From Gnetum montanum (taxonomy: Eukaryota; Streptophyta; Gnetopsida; Gnetales; Gnetaceae), in contig MNCI01000569.1 in NCBI GenBank assembly GCA_015680685.1, forward strand, positions 259,246-323,245: DNA of 64,000 nucleotides, read 5' to 3'. The notes under the pieces were generated by a model. The model did not search any database and had not been told where the DNA came from. It was given only the letters and a program-made list of their open reading frames with translations. Below are positions 11,891 to 23,614 of this stretch, piece after piece (position 1 is the first letter of the stretch; every line of letters begins with the position of its first letter). A program made the translations under genes and the position numbers.

Positions 11891-12293
11891 TCAAATTAGA
11901 TACCTTCCAAAGAAACGTTGAAAGGGATGCCAATGAAAATACAGAGCAATTGTTGTCCCATATGATAACCCAAATCCCAATGCCAATGCCATTGGTGACA
12001 CATGTTCATCAATCCAGGTCCACCGGTCTTTGCTTGTCTTGGCTTTTGTCACAAATTCTCTGGACTTTGACTTTGTACATAACTTGTCAGTGGGAAGCCC
12101 ACACAAACAGTCATTTTCTTCAAAGGAACTTTCATCAAATGTCGAGAGCTGTGTGCTTTGAGGAATTCTTCCACATAACTTGTTATGAGAAACGTTGAAA
12201 GTGCTCAAGAAGTTCAAGGACCATATCTGTAATGGGATTTCTCCTAACAATCCGTTGTATCTTAGATCAATAGCTTCCAAAAGCTCTAAATTT
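11891..12293 (-). pseudogene. LRR receptor-like protein, C-terminal fragment
   Basis: The minus strand from 12280 encodes 129 residues. They begin with an extracytoplasmic plant-type LRR (LEAIDLRYNGLLGEIP when read through the upstream codons), then a last repeat (LNFLSTFNVSHNKLCGRIP). A typical LRR C-terminal cap follows, with paired cysteines (ENDCLCGLPTDKLC). After a polar spacer come a hydrophobic span (MALALGFGLSYGTTIALYF) and a short basic tail ending at a stop. This layout (LRR, cap, one membrane span, tiny cytoplasmic tail, no kinase) is that of receptor-like proteins of the plant plasma membrane used in defence and development. The rest of the LRR domain and the signal peptide are missing: upstream there is only a 53-bp repeat and then gypsy DNA. 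It is therefore a truncated gene, most likely a pseudogene, although transcription of the remnant cannot be excluded. Confidence 0.8.
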
Positions 12294-12365
12294 CTCCTAA
12301 CAATCTGTTGTATCTTAGATCAATAGCTTCCAAAAGCTCTAAATTTCTCCTGACAATCTGTTGTA
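12241..12365. repeat. 53-bp tandem repeat derived from the LRR gene
   Basis: The phrase CTCCTAACAATC (third copy CTCCTGACAATC) starts at 12241, 12294 and 12347, giving two full 53-bp units and a partial third. 53 is not a multiple of three, so each unit changes the reading frame of the LRR gene on the minus strand. The third unit runs straight into gypsy gag sequence at about 12366. Confidence 0.9.
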
Positions 12366-14219
12366 TCTATTGTACACATACCAACCAGGCACGTGAGAGA
12401 TAATCATCAAACAACTTGATGAACAACATGTCAAGATTTGAGGATGGTTATAATGTTGATCCACAACATCACCTCTAAGCATTCAATGATGCCTGCACCC
12501 TACAAAACATTGAAAGTAATTGGCAGAAGTTGAAGTTGTTCCCACGAATACTTGTGAAAGTGGTTGAGAGCTAGTACAAATCACTTGACCTTGAATCAAT
12601 CAAAAGATGGAGTAACATGTTAGAGATCTTCAATGACAAGTACCAAACCTACTCATGGGTGTCAAACATAAGGAAGAAAATCCAAGGATGGAAGCAAAGG
12701 ATTCATGAAACACTTGATGTGGCAATGGATAGGTACCATTCACTACTGCATAGATGCCCAAGGCATGGACTCTCACAATGGGAACAAGTTAGGCACATTG
12801 TAGATGGGTTACAAAACAAAACTAGAGTGACCCTTGGGATTTATCCCCAAGGTCGATTATCTAAAATGATTGCCCATCAAATTTAGAGATTAATTGACCA
12901 CGTGGCAAAGGAAGAAGGCAAGTTAAGAAAGAGAGAATCAGCTAAGGAGTATAATAGAGATCTATCAATTAGAAAGAGGGATGCATGAGTTTGTGACAAA
13001 CAGAAGGAAGAAACCTTGGATCAAACAATTTAGAAGAAAACTCTACTAATCCAAAAATCTATCATCGATGTAGTAGCACAGGTAGCAAAGATGTGGAATT
13101 CAATTGATGAGAGATGTATAATAGCCTTGAAGATTATGGAGGAGAGAGTAGAGGAAGCCTTTGGAAAAGGTAAGGACAAGAAAAAGAAAAAGGACTTTGG
13201 ATGAAAGGATAATGTGGCTTTAGTGGTTGAGTGTTTAGACATAAGCTCCATTGATGAGGAAGGATGTGTCGTGTGTCAGTAGGAACATCCAAAAGGATGT
13301 TGTCTAGTAATGGCACATTTATAGAAAATAAGGGCATATGCAATTAATCCCAAATTTGTTAAGAAGTAGATGCCCAAAATGTTACCTTATCCTCAAGGTA
13401 ACTATAGGTAGAACTTACAACCCATGTACTATCCTAGTGGAGGTTTGCCACAGCCACAAGAGCAATACTATCAAAGTGGCAATAGCCCTAATTGTGGGCC
13501 ATGCCAGCACCTTGCCAACAATATCCATATTGGCAACCAAATCCATAAGGATATTTTGTCTAATGTCAAATCTCCTGGTAATGCTGATATCCAAACTCCA
13601 CAATACTACCTAACAAAGTATCATAGATCTACACCTCCAAGGATAGATCCAAACTCATACGTGCACCCATCAACAACTGGTCCTTCAAACCAACACTTAA
13701 ATACTTTATCATCAATGCCACCTCTTGTCATGTAGGGGGAACTGCCATCACAATCATGGAAAAAGAATGTAACAAGGGCAATTAGTATGCAAGAGGAGGT
13801 GATTACACACCAATCATAAACCAGGAAGTGACCATTCTTTCGAATGAGTTCTGAAAAGATTCGATGAATGGGGAACACATCTACTTCCACCCCATCTACA
13901 TCAAATCCTCCTCAACATAGTAAGCTTCTTCTTCATCAAATCCAACTATCATGACTATCATGCTTACTTAGATGATCACTCATTGGATAAAGGTAGGGAC
14001 TCTTCCACAAAAGCAAATTAATCTAGGAATTACCTTAGTTTACCTCCAAATAGCGGGGTAGAAACCATGCAAAGATCTAGTTAATTCAGAGTTAGGAGTG
14101 AACCTGATCTCACAAGACATTTATCAGGCCTAGAATCTATCATTGCTAAGGAGGAGTAACATATGATTAGAGCTTGCGAACTAGTTAATCACAGTTCTAC
14201 CAAGACAGGTGAACGATGT
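12366..14219 (+). pseudogene. N1 gag and protease N-terminus (decayed)
   Basis: The frame is recognisable from IPTRHV (12375) and FEDGYN onward by colinearity with the gags of N2-N4. The capsid-like region 12480-12890 includes LFPR, EIFNDKYQTYS and the open stretch 12617-12886. A zinc-knuckle-like C-x2-C...H-x3-C lies near 13267-13300, with one stop inside it. The Pro/Gln/Tyr-rich tract 13380-13740 precedes the protease. The protease core near 14065-14095 reads LVNSELGVNLIS, whereas the family has LLDSGSGVNLIS, so the catalytic Asp is lost. The N-terminal part of gag, leader, primer-binding site and 5' LTR are missing. Confidence 0.8.
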
Positions 14220-15067
14220 TGATAAATTATGTTTTTATACACTTCGATATTGAGGTGGCCACGATATCGGGTACACGATCTTGAGTACGTGATATCGTAG
14301 CCCAAGATGTGATATCATACATTCGATATAGCAGGGTTGCTCCTGGGTCAATGCCCAAGCACATGATTGGAAGATGTTTTTGGTAGTCAAGTAGCAAAAC
14401 TCTTGCAATTTGTTTATTTGAGAGTTAGAATATTTTCCAAGTGCCCAGAATGGATCTTTATTCAAGCATTGATGTACCTGAACACACTACTATGTTGGCA
14501 ATAAAGATGAACTCTTTGATTCATTCCTTGCAACACTTGAGATTTTCTTTCTTATGCATTTACACATTGTGATTTCATGCCATTTACATTAATGTTATTG
14601 ATATAGTAATAAATTTTGATTAATCAAACAATTCATTAAAATACACAAGCATGACCTCTTCAAACATACATGTGACACTTGGTAGCTCAGAAACAATTAG
14701 TGTGTGACAACCTAGCAGTGTTTACACAAAGTTTAGGATGTGTCCAGGAAGTGGGAATGGTTACCTGTGTTAGGCTAGATTAGACCATAGTCTACTTAGC
14801 AATTAGTCACTCTTACTTTTTCTTTTATCTTTGTTCTAGACGAATAATTTCATAAAAACATAAAATAATAAAAATCTTACACCTCAGTCACACTTAACCA
14901 TACAATTGCATTTCATAAGTGGGACTAGGAAGATAATGAATGGACAACATACATGCACTATTTAGCTCTAACTTACTTAGTAATTATAGTCTACGAAATT
15001 CAACCAGATTACATGTGAATACCTATCATTCATATCATTGAGCGTAGGGGTACCTTGTTGCTCATCA
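14220..15067 (+). repeat. 5' LTR of N2
   Basis: 848 bp, TGATAAATT...CTCATCA. Compared with the 3' LTR it lacks the ten bases TATAAATACA (it reads GGGTCAATGCCC where the 3' LTR has GGGTCTATAAATACAATGCCC-like sequence), so its TATA box is gone. It also lacks about 18 bp after CCCAGAAT and has an extra segment near 14276. Confidence 0.9.
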
Positions 15068-15086
15068 TTGGTGCCATTGCTGGGGA
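15068..15086 (+). other. Primer-binding site of N2
   Basis: TTGGTGCCATTGCTGGGGA directly follows the LTR end; it is a mutated tRNA-Asp-type site. Confidence 0.8.
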
Positions 15087-15235
15087 CTATAGTTCTTCGT
15101 GCGCTATCTAAACCTAGTGAAACTTTGTAACCTTGTTGTTTGAACCCTAAGAGTCAAATCCTATGAAAACAAAAAAAATTATTATCATTAAATTAAACCT
15201 TAATTGCACATTATTTACAAGTTTATTAACACAAA

Positions 15236-17765
15236 ATATCTTCTTCTCATAGGAGCCCATCTCAGCCCAGGGTAGTTCAAGTGCCTCAATAATACCGAGT
15301 GGTATATGCTCATCCTGATGAGTATGTACGAGACTTTACCTTAATCTTGCATCAAGATGAACTGATGCAGTGACACGATATGGAAGGAAACATTGTGTTG
15401 CCACCTAATTGATTTGTTCTAGCAATGCTCTAGCTAATGCTCACGTGACATGAGCTTCAACATCTCCATGGAGAATATGAGATGCGAGATCCCAACTCAA
15501 GGGATTATCATCCCACTGAAGCACAAAGATTAAGGGATCGTTAGCTGGAGCACCAATATGAGCTTATGAAGGACAAGGGATCAAATATCTTTCACCTCCA
15601 CTTGGCCCAATTGATGAAGGTGACCACTTCTTTAGTGATTCTCCTCTTTTTGAATTTGTTAAGGAGCCCTCAACTAGAATATACAATCCACAATCCATAA
15701 TCTAGGTTCTAGTCAAAATAGATCTAATGACAAAAATGGATCTAGAGAAGCAAGTTAGGAAAAGGGGAACAAAGGAAATCATGATCATGATTGTGGTTGC
15801 AAGCATCAAATAAAGGTTGATAGGCATTAGCACAGAGCAAGTTCCCCTTCTTCTTCCCCTTCATTGTCGTCATCTTCTTCTTCATTCGGTTTAGATCGTG
15901 ACTATAGAAGAAATAACCATGATGGAGGTGACCAATAGGACCAGAATAACATGACAGACCATTGGGACAGTCGTGATCGAAGACGTGGGAAATCTAGAGA
16001 GGCCCATCATCAGGAAAGAGGGGTTAGTAGAGAACATCATAGGCACCACCATCATGACCTTGATGAACCTCTACTTGCTACTCGGGGCATGTTGAATATT
16101 GCAGAGGTTGTGAGAATTCCAACAAGGCATGTGAAAGATAGTAGAATAAAAAGGCTAAACATGAACAACATCCCTCGGTTCAAGGGAGGATATGATGCTG
16201 ATCTATGAAATTATCTCCAGGCTTTCTAAGATGCATGTGCCTTGCAGAATATTGAGAATGATTGGAAAAAGCTGAAATTATTTCCAAGGACACTCATAAA
16301 TGAAGCAGAAAATTAGTATCAATCCTTGGAACTAGAAACAATAGGGCGGTGGAGTACAATGCTGGAGTTATTTAATGACAAATATCAAACATACTCTCAA
16401 GTATCCAATCAAAGAAAACAAATTCAAGGGTAAAAACAAGGAAATCATAAGCCCTTGGATACTGCTATTGGTTGATACTATTCTCTCATAGGTGTCTTGG
16501 CCATGGATACTCTTAGCTTGTTCAGCTTCGCCATATCATAGACGGGTTGTGGTCTAAAACCAGGAAAACCCTTAGTGTCTATGCCCAAGGGAGATTGACA
16601 GAGTTGACCTTCCATTGGATTTAAAAATTAATTGAGCAAGTAGTTAAGGAGGAGGGAGAACTAAGAAAATGTGAAAGTGTAGAAGAATAAAACAGGGATC
16701 CTTCTATTTGAAAAAAGGGATTTGATTTTGTGACAGTGAGGATGAATTTGCTATAGATGAGGTGGTTAATCAGAAAACCTTGCCACTTCAAAAATTGCAA
16801 TCAGAAATTATGGCTAAGTTTGATCAATTATGGGACTCCATGGACAATAGGTTTCAAGCTATCTTAAAAATTGCTAAAGTGTCCAAGGAGCAAAGTGGTG
16901 AACATGAGTGTTAGAGACATAAGGAAGTTGAATGTGCCATATCTAAGGGTAAGGGTAAAATGGTTGTGATAGAGATAGCTACGAATAGCAACTCAAATGA
17001 TGATGTTGGGTGTGATGTTTGCCAGTAAAAACATCCTAAGGAATGTTATCCAGTTGTATCACACTTGCAAAAATTTGGGGTGTATGTCTTACATCCATGA
17101 CTTGCACAAAGGCAAATGCCCAAAAGATTGCCTTATCCATAAGGAAATCCTCAACAGTTCCACCAACCACAGTAGTATTATTCAAGTGGAACTCTACTAC
17201 AACCTTATGAATTATACCAGCAGTGGCAGCAACCACAATCATGGGCATTGCCACCTTCAAGACAACAATACAATTATCGACAACCAAATCCCTACGGTTA
17301 CTATGTTTAGTAAACTTCATCTCTACTAGACTCCTCTGGTCATGTTGCCACTTACCAACCTCACCACTACACTCTTAAAGCATAACAATCACCCTATCCA
17401 AGGAGGGATGCCACCTACTACCCTCATGCACCTCCTATCCTTACACCTACTCCTCCACTTCCTACACAACTACCACTTACTCCGTCCATGCAAGATGAAT
17501 TGCCTGCACAACCACAGAAAAGGAACACTACGAGGGCAGTTAATTTGCAATCAGTTAACCCATTAAGTTGGTCAGAACCAAAAATAAAGAAAAGGCTCTT
17601 CTTCCAACCTCACAGTTCATCAAAGCCCTCGAACACATTGGTGGTTGGTAACCCTACTCCTCCAACTTCCTCTGTTTCCTCTTTATTTGAGTCCCCTTCA
17701 AACCAAAATCCTTCTCGAATCCATTCTGTAATGTTGACACATGCTGTATCCGATTGGATTTGAGT
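15236..17765 (+). pseudogene. N2 gag (decayed)
   Basis: Colinear with N4 gag. The expected start ATGTCTTCTTC appears as ATATCTTCTTC at 15236, so the initiator is lost. Conserved steps: a VYAHPDEYV block (15300), a Ser-rich then Arg/His-rich stretch (15840-16060), and the open segment 15951-16208 with RIKRLNMNNIPRFKGGYD. The capsid-like domain (16240-16650) includes LFNDKYQTYS. A zinc-knuckle-like CDVC...KHPKEC lies near 17011-17045, then a Pro/Gln/Tyr-rich region to about 17560. At least two frameshifts and many stops break the frame, most of them explained by C-to-T or G-to-A changes. Confidence 0.85.
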
Positions 17766-20700
17766 TGGTAACCTACCCAGAAAGTTACTTGATCCCGGGA
17801 GTCCCCTTATTTACTTGCAAATTGCTAGGAATGAGCCTTGTAAAGCTCTTCTTGACTCTGGTTCTAGTGTTAATTTGATCTCGCATGAGATGTACACAAT
17901 GTAGAACCTTCCTCCTATGAAGAAGAGCAACATCCTATTGGATCTGGCAGACCAATCCATCACTGTTCCATTGAAACTAGTTGAGGACATTGTCACCACT
18001 GTTTGTGGGTGGTCATATTCCACTAATTTCCTAGTAATCAAAGTGGGGAACTACAAGGGGAACTTTCTAATTATTATGGAAAAGGCATGGTTAAATACTG
18101 TTGATGCCAAAATGGGCATTTAAGATCTTTTCTTAGAAATATCAAAAGAAAATGAGTTTGGAAAGATTAAGAAGAAGAGAGTTCCATGTATCAAGTATAG
18201 TGATTTAGGGTGCCATTATGTGTAAAAGTTATGGTTAGTAAAACAAACATCTATCTCTGCATGCAAGCAATGTGCATTAGAAGCTGAGATCTAGAGATAT
18301 CTGTATTCAATAGCCACAAAACAAGAAGGTAGCTAGTGGCTGATAGCTGATTTTACTAGCAGTACATTATGCATGGAACCTACTAAGGGTCTAATGTACG
18401 AATAAGTTGCAAATATGGATGAACTCAAGCAAGTTCATCACCAACTCTTTGAAGGAGAAAATGATGATGTCAATTGGGGTGAGCTAGACATTCTTGACAA
18501 TTTTAAACAAGAACCCCTTGAATTGAAGACACTACCAATTGGAATGGAGTATGTATTTTTGAAAAATGAGAGGCCAGTTATCAGTAATGCCAAGCTTACT
18601 ACATAACAAAAGAAAAAGTTGATAAAATTTATGGAAAAGTGGTTAGCAGCCCTTGCTTGGTCATATTCCAAACTCACTGGGATAGATCCAAGAATATGTT
18701 GGCACTAAATATACACTGACCCCACCGTTAAGCTAAAATGACAACCGCAATGGCATTTGAATCCCAAATTAAAGTAGATTGTCAAAGAGGAGATTGAACA
18801 ACTCCTCAAGGTGGGATTCATCTACCTTGTTGCAGATAGTGGGTGGGTCAGTCCACTCATGATTATACTCAAGAAAGGAGGCAAATGATGAGTGTGTATG
18901 GATTTTTGGCTACATAACATGGCAAATTTCAAGGATCATTTTTTGTTACCTTTTATCGACCAAGTGTTGGACATCATTTCTGGGCACTACTATTATAAAT
19001 TTTTGGATGGTTATAGTGGCTATAACCAAATCCGAATTACACTAGAGGACTAGGCAAAGACAACTTTTAGAAGTCCTTAGGGGAATTTTGCTTACTGTCA
19101 AATGCCATTTGGTCTATGTAATGCCCAAACCACATTTCAATGATTAGTTTTCAGCATTTTCCAACAATAGATTAGTAACGGGGTAGAAGTCTTCATGGAT
19201 GATTTTTCTACCTACAAAGCTATGTTCAAGCAAGCCCTAGATCGTCTTGAGTAGGTGTTGAAGAGATGTGTCAAAACAAACCTGCGACTTAATTGGAAAA
19301 AGAGCCATCTTATGGTCTAGGAAGGCATAGTCTTGGGACATCACATTTCAAAAGTAGGAATCGAGGTGGACCCAAAAAAAATAAGGGTCATCCAAGGAAT
19401 AACCCACCAACTTGAAACAGTCAAAGAAGTACAGTCATTCCTTGGTCATACTGGGTACTATCAATGCTTCATCGAGAATTCTTCTAAAATTGGCAAGCCA
19501 TTGGTAGAATTGACAAAGAAGGATGCATCGTTCATCTGAACTCCTGCATGTGAAGCAACATTTCAGAAATTGAAGTAAAAGCTTGTTGAAACCCCCATTC
19601 TTCAAGCACCAGATTGGTCTAGACCATTTCATGTGATGATCGATGTATCAAATTATGCTTTAGGGGCAGTGCTTACACAAATGGATGATCAAAAACATCC
19701 ATATTATATTCATTGCACAAGTCAGAGCATTGCAGATGCACAACTAAACTAAACCACCATAGAAAAGGAGTTGATGGCAGTGGTATTTTCCTTAGAAAAG
19801 TTTAGGCACTATGTGCTTAGCTACAAAGTGTTTGTGCACACTCATAGTGCCATCCGATTTTTGATGAATAAACTAATAGTGAGCCCCCCATGTCATACGA
19901 TGTCTCATGATTTTGTAGGAATTCGATCTCACGATGTTAGATTATAAAGGTGTGGAGAATGTGGTCGTGGATCACTTATCGTGACTAAGATGGGATGACA
20001 AGGAGAAAGAGAGTTCTTTATCTGACCAATTCCCTGACGAATCTCTCCTTGCATGGGCTATTAATGCATAAATGCCCAATGAACCAAAATGGTATGACAC
20101 CATCCTCACTTATCGGCTTAAGAAAGAACTGCTACAAGGGTTGGACACTAGAAAGAAATAATAATTTTTTCACCGGGTCAAGTATTTTATGGAGATTAAT
20201 GGAAACCTTTACAAAGTATGTTCTGATGGCCTAGTACATTAGTGTAATCCTGATATGGATCAACTACACATTCTCCAAGATACTCACAAAGGTCCTTGTG
20301 GGTGCCATTATGTTGGGAGATGCACGATCATAAAAATCCTCATGGTAGGGTATTATTGACCAACAATCTTCAAGGATGCACACCAATTTGTCTGCACTTG
20401 TGATTGTTGCTAGAGTGATGGTGGAATGATAGCTTGAATGGAGGGGCCACAGTAATGGATTGAACCTCTTGAGCCATTCAATATTTGGGGCATGGACTTT
20501 ATGAGTCCCATCGTACCTTTATCAAATGGAAAGGCATATATAATAGTCGTAGTTGACTATTGTACCAAGTGGGTAGAAGCAGTAGCCTTCATCGACTATA
20601 TATCCACCATTGCTACTCGGTTTGTACAACAAAACATCGTAAACAAGTTTGGTGTGCCTCTTGCATTAATTGCTAATAATGGAACTCATTTTATAGGTGT

Positions 20701-21365
20701 CACTTTCTAGAAACTGATGCAACACTTGGGGGTTAAGCATAAACTCACAACACCATATCACCCCTAAGCCAATGGTCAAGCTAAGGTCACGAATTGGGAG
20801 ATTACAAAAATTTTAATGCGTACCATTAGCAAGTACCGAAGGGACTAGAGCACTAAATTAAATGATGCCCTTTAGGCCTATCGCTCCACATGGAAGCTTC
20901 CCATAGGTTATTCTCCCTATGAGCTTGTGTACAAAAAACTACCAACATTGCCCATCCAATTTGAACTCCATACACTCTCTACAACTTGTGATCTTGACCT
21001 CAATCTAAGTCTAGGATAGAAAGAATGATTAATGAATCTCAACTTGCTAGATGAAAATTGGTTAGTGGCCTTGTTATTTGATGAAACACATAAGGCATTC
21101 AACAAGAAATTCCATGATCTCAAAATAAGAAAAGTCAAGTTTTAACCAAGAGACAAGCTTCTCTATTAAAATCCTGCACATGTATCCCAATGAACCAAAT
21201 TTCAAACATTGTGGGAAGGACCTTACATTATTGATGAGACTTTTCCATCTAGGGCCATGATTATCTACAAACCTGATAGCCTAGACAAGAAACAATGAGT
21301 CAACATTCAACAAATAAAACCTTTCCATGAGTCCAAGCTAACCAACTCAACAAACACCTTGTCAA
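17766..21365 (+). pseudogene. N2 pol: protease, RT, RNase H, integrase (decayed)
   Basis: The protease core LLDSGSSVNLIS is near 17850-17885. A linker follows, then RT from about 18775: DFWLHNMANFKDHF near 18902, FLDGYSGYNQI near 19000-19035 and the catalytic VFMDDFS near 19193. The RT/RNase H connection carries EVDPKKIRVIQGITHQ and FLGHTGYY. RNase H (19600-19960) keeps KELMAVVF. A frameshift near 19900-19990 precedes the integrase: H/C zinc remnants 20270-20410, a MDFMSPI block at 20492 with the first catalytic Asp, an ANNGTHF block (second Asp changed to Asn) near 20675, and the third block near 20780. Stops such as E-stop-VLKRC and TFQ-stop-LV sit where relatives have Gln or Arg. The element cannot make pol. 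Confidence 0.88.
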
Positions 21366-21673
21366 ATGGACACCCACGCTCAATCTTTTAGATCTCCCCC
21401 TTCCAACTTAGTCATGGGAGATGGCCACCCATACTAACACTTTATGTGGCTCCTTAGTTTTTGACTTTTTTTTTACTCATTTTTGGTTTTACAATTTTAT
21501 GTTTTCATCTTCTTTATTTTACATATTTATATTTTTCAAGTTATTAATATTTTCTTAGTTTTTTTACACCATCATTAATATATTTAATATTTATTGCCTA
21601 CTCTTTTACTTTCTTTTATGTTTGCTTGCATTTGATGTGTTGCTCTACTTTTTTTGCTAATAAGGTGGTAGGC
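21366..21673 (+). other. N2 post-pol region, left part
   Basis: T-rich non-coding sequence equivalent to the start of the post-pol regions at 39640 (N4) and 48600 (N3). It is cut at 21673 by N3 and continues at 51286. Confidence 0.75.
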
Positions 21674-22466
21674 TGATGACCGCGATATGGGAGCTAACCA
21701 TGCGATGTCGGATACTCGATCTCGGGACCTATACCCTTGCCTATAAATAAGAGGTAGGTGTCCTTGGTTTGGCAATAGATAGTTAGTCCTTAGCCAAACT
21801 CTTGCCTTTTCTCCCTCCCAAAGTTAGAATTATTTCTACGTGCCTGCAATAGGAGTCATCAAGTGAACGGATCTTTATTTGAGCATTGTGTACCTAAGCA
21901 CACCTTGTGTACGGCAATAAAGATGAAATTTATGATAAACGTTACAGCATCCAAAATAGATTAATTAGTGTTAATTAATATCATTAAATGCTTTCCTTAG
22001 TTAATTAATGATTCTCTCTCACCCTATAACTCTCTTAAGTAAATACACTCAGTACGACCACTTTGAGCATGTGTGTAATGCTTGATAACCAAGTAACGAT
22101 TAGCGTTTGGTAATCCTAGTAGCATTGCACTAGTTCAAGGTGTGTACAACAAGTGGGAATGGATATTGGTGTTAGGATTAGTTAGAACCTAGTTAATGAA
22201 TAGTTAAATTAAATTAGTTACTTAGTCATCTCTTTCCCTCCTTACTAGCACAGGATATAAAACATAAAAGCTATAAAAACCATATGCCTCAAGCTTACTT
22301 AACCATACAATCGTGACATACAAGTAAGTTTGGGAAGATAATGATCAACCAACTCATCCTTGTTTCGAAAAGGTATGTAAGCACTTATTCCTTGGATTTT
22401 GACCAAATCATGTGTGAAACGCTTGTATTTGTATGGTTGAATGTGGTGATACCTCACTGCTCATCA
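21674..22466 (+). repeat. 5' LTR of N3
   Basis: 793 bp, TGATGACCGCG...CTCATCA, with TATA box at 21742 and AATAAAGATGAA-type polyadenylation context near 21920. Confidence 0.9.
21742..21751 (+). promoter_or_regulatory. TATA box in N3 5' LTR
   Basis: TATAAATAAG, conserved in the 3' LTR at 50557-50566 and in both N4 LTRs (22747, 41675). Confidence 0.7.
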
Positions 22467-22485
22467 TTGGCACCGTTGCCGGGGA
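22467..22485 (+). other. Primer-binding site of N3
   Basis: TTGGCACCGTTGCCGGGGA directly follows the LTR end. It is the least mutated tRNA-Asp-type site in the window. Confidence 0.88.
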
Positions 22486-22597
22486 CTTAGTTTTTTGTGC
22501 ACTAATTAGAACTGAGGAAATCATTCAAATCATTTAAATGAACCCTTAGGGTTGGTTGAGAAAAGAAAATAATACATTGCACATTGAAAAAACAAGT

Positions 22598-22631
22598 ATG
22601 TTCCCTTCTTTGTATGAAAGTGCTTCATCGC
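22598..22631 (+). pseudogene. N3 gag, first codons
   Basis: The gag ATG at 22598 corresponds to the N4 gag ATG at 23615. After eleven codons the frame is interrupted by N4; the continuation is at 42407, where the CCGCCTAGG context is restored. Confidence 0.8.
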
Positions 22632-22642
22632 TAATGAACCGC

Positions 22643-22728
22643 GATATCGTGTATGAGAAATCACATACGTGATATCACATCCACCATACGATATCGCATA
22701 CGCGATATCACATCCACTGTGCGATATC
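22643..22728. promoter_or_regulatory. GATATC palindrome array in U3 of N4 LTR
   Basis: Five GATATC hexamers in 86 bp, most inside a longer CGATATCG or TGATATCA palindrome. They lie 20-100 bp upstream of the TATA box, a position typical of enhancer or repressor binding sites. Confidence 0.55.
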
Positions 22729-22746
22729 GCGTCCTGCCTCATCTTC

Positions 22747-22756
22747 TATAAATAAG
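22747..22756 (+). promoter_or_regulatory. TATA box in N4 5' LTR
   Basis: TATAAATAAG lies 115 bp from the LTR start, downstream of the palindrome array. The same sequence is at 41675-41684 in the 3' LTR. Confidence 0.75.
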
Positions 22757-23470
22757 AGGTAGTACCCTTGGTTCAAAGATAATTAGATTTAGACCCTTAG
22801 CCAGACTCTTGCAGTTTTGTCATTCCCAAGTTAGAATTATTTCTATGTGCTCGTAGTAGGAGTCATAGAGTGAACAGATCTTTATTCGAGCAATTTGTAC
22901 TTGAGCACAATTTTGTGTATGACAATAAAGACAAAATTTATGATAAACCTTGCAACACACAGATTAAGCTAATTAGTAATTAATGATTGTTTAACGCTTT
23001 CCTAGTTAATTAATATCTCTCAACCTTCAACTCCCTTAGTTAAATACACTCAGTACAATTGCTTTGAGCATGCATGTAGCGCTTGATAACCTAGTAACGA
23101 TTAGCATTTGGTAATCCCAGTAGCGTTGCACTGGTTCAGGATGTGTACAACAAGTAGGAACGAATACTGGTGTTAGGAACAATTAGAACTTAGTTAATGA
23201 ATAGTTAGTATAAGTTAGCCACTTAGTTCCATGTTCCTCTCCTTTATTAGCAGAAGACATAAAAAATACAAAAGCTATAAAAATAATATACCTCAAGCTT
23301 ACTTAACCATACAACTGTGATAATACAAGTAAGCTTGGGAAGACAACGATTGATTAACCCTAAGTGTTCCATTAAGGTGCATAAGCACTTGGTCCTTGGA
23401 GTTCGACCGGATCGTGCATGAAACGCTCGTATTCGTATGGTTGAGTGTAGGGGTACCTCGCTACTCATCA

Positions 23471-23489
23471 TTGGCGTCATTGCCAGGGA
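23471..23489 (+). other. Primer-binding site of N4
   Basis: TTGGCGTCATTGCCAGGGA directly after the LTR end, tRNA-Asp type. Confidence 0.85.
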
Positions 23490-23614
23490 CTTATTTGTTT
23501 GTGTGCTACGTAGAACGTAGGAAATCATTCATATCTTTGAAACGTTAGAATGAACCCTTAGGGTTAATCAAAGAAAGACAAGACAACATTACATTGCACA
23601 CTGAACAAGACAAG

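Larger units (their letters stand above)
22632..23470 (+). repeat. 5' LTR of N4
   Basis: 839 bp. It starts TAATGAACC (consensus TGATGAACC; the TG is mutated) and ends CTCATCA. It carries five GATATC palindromes at 22643, 22671, 22690, 22704 and 22723. Confidence 0.93.
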
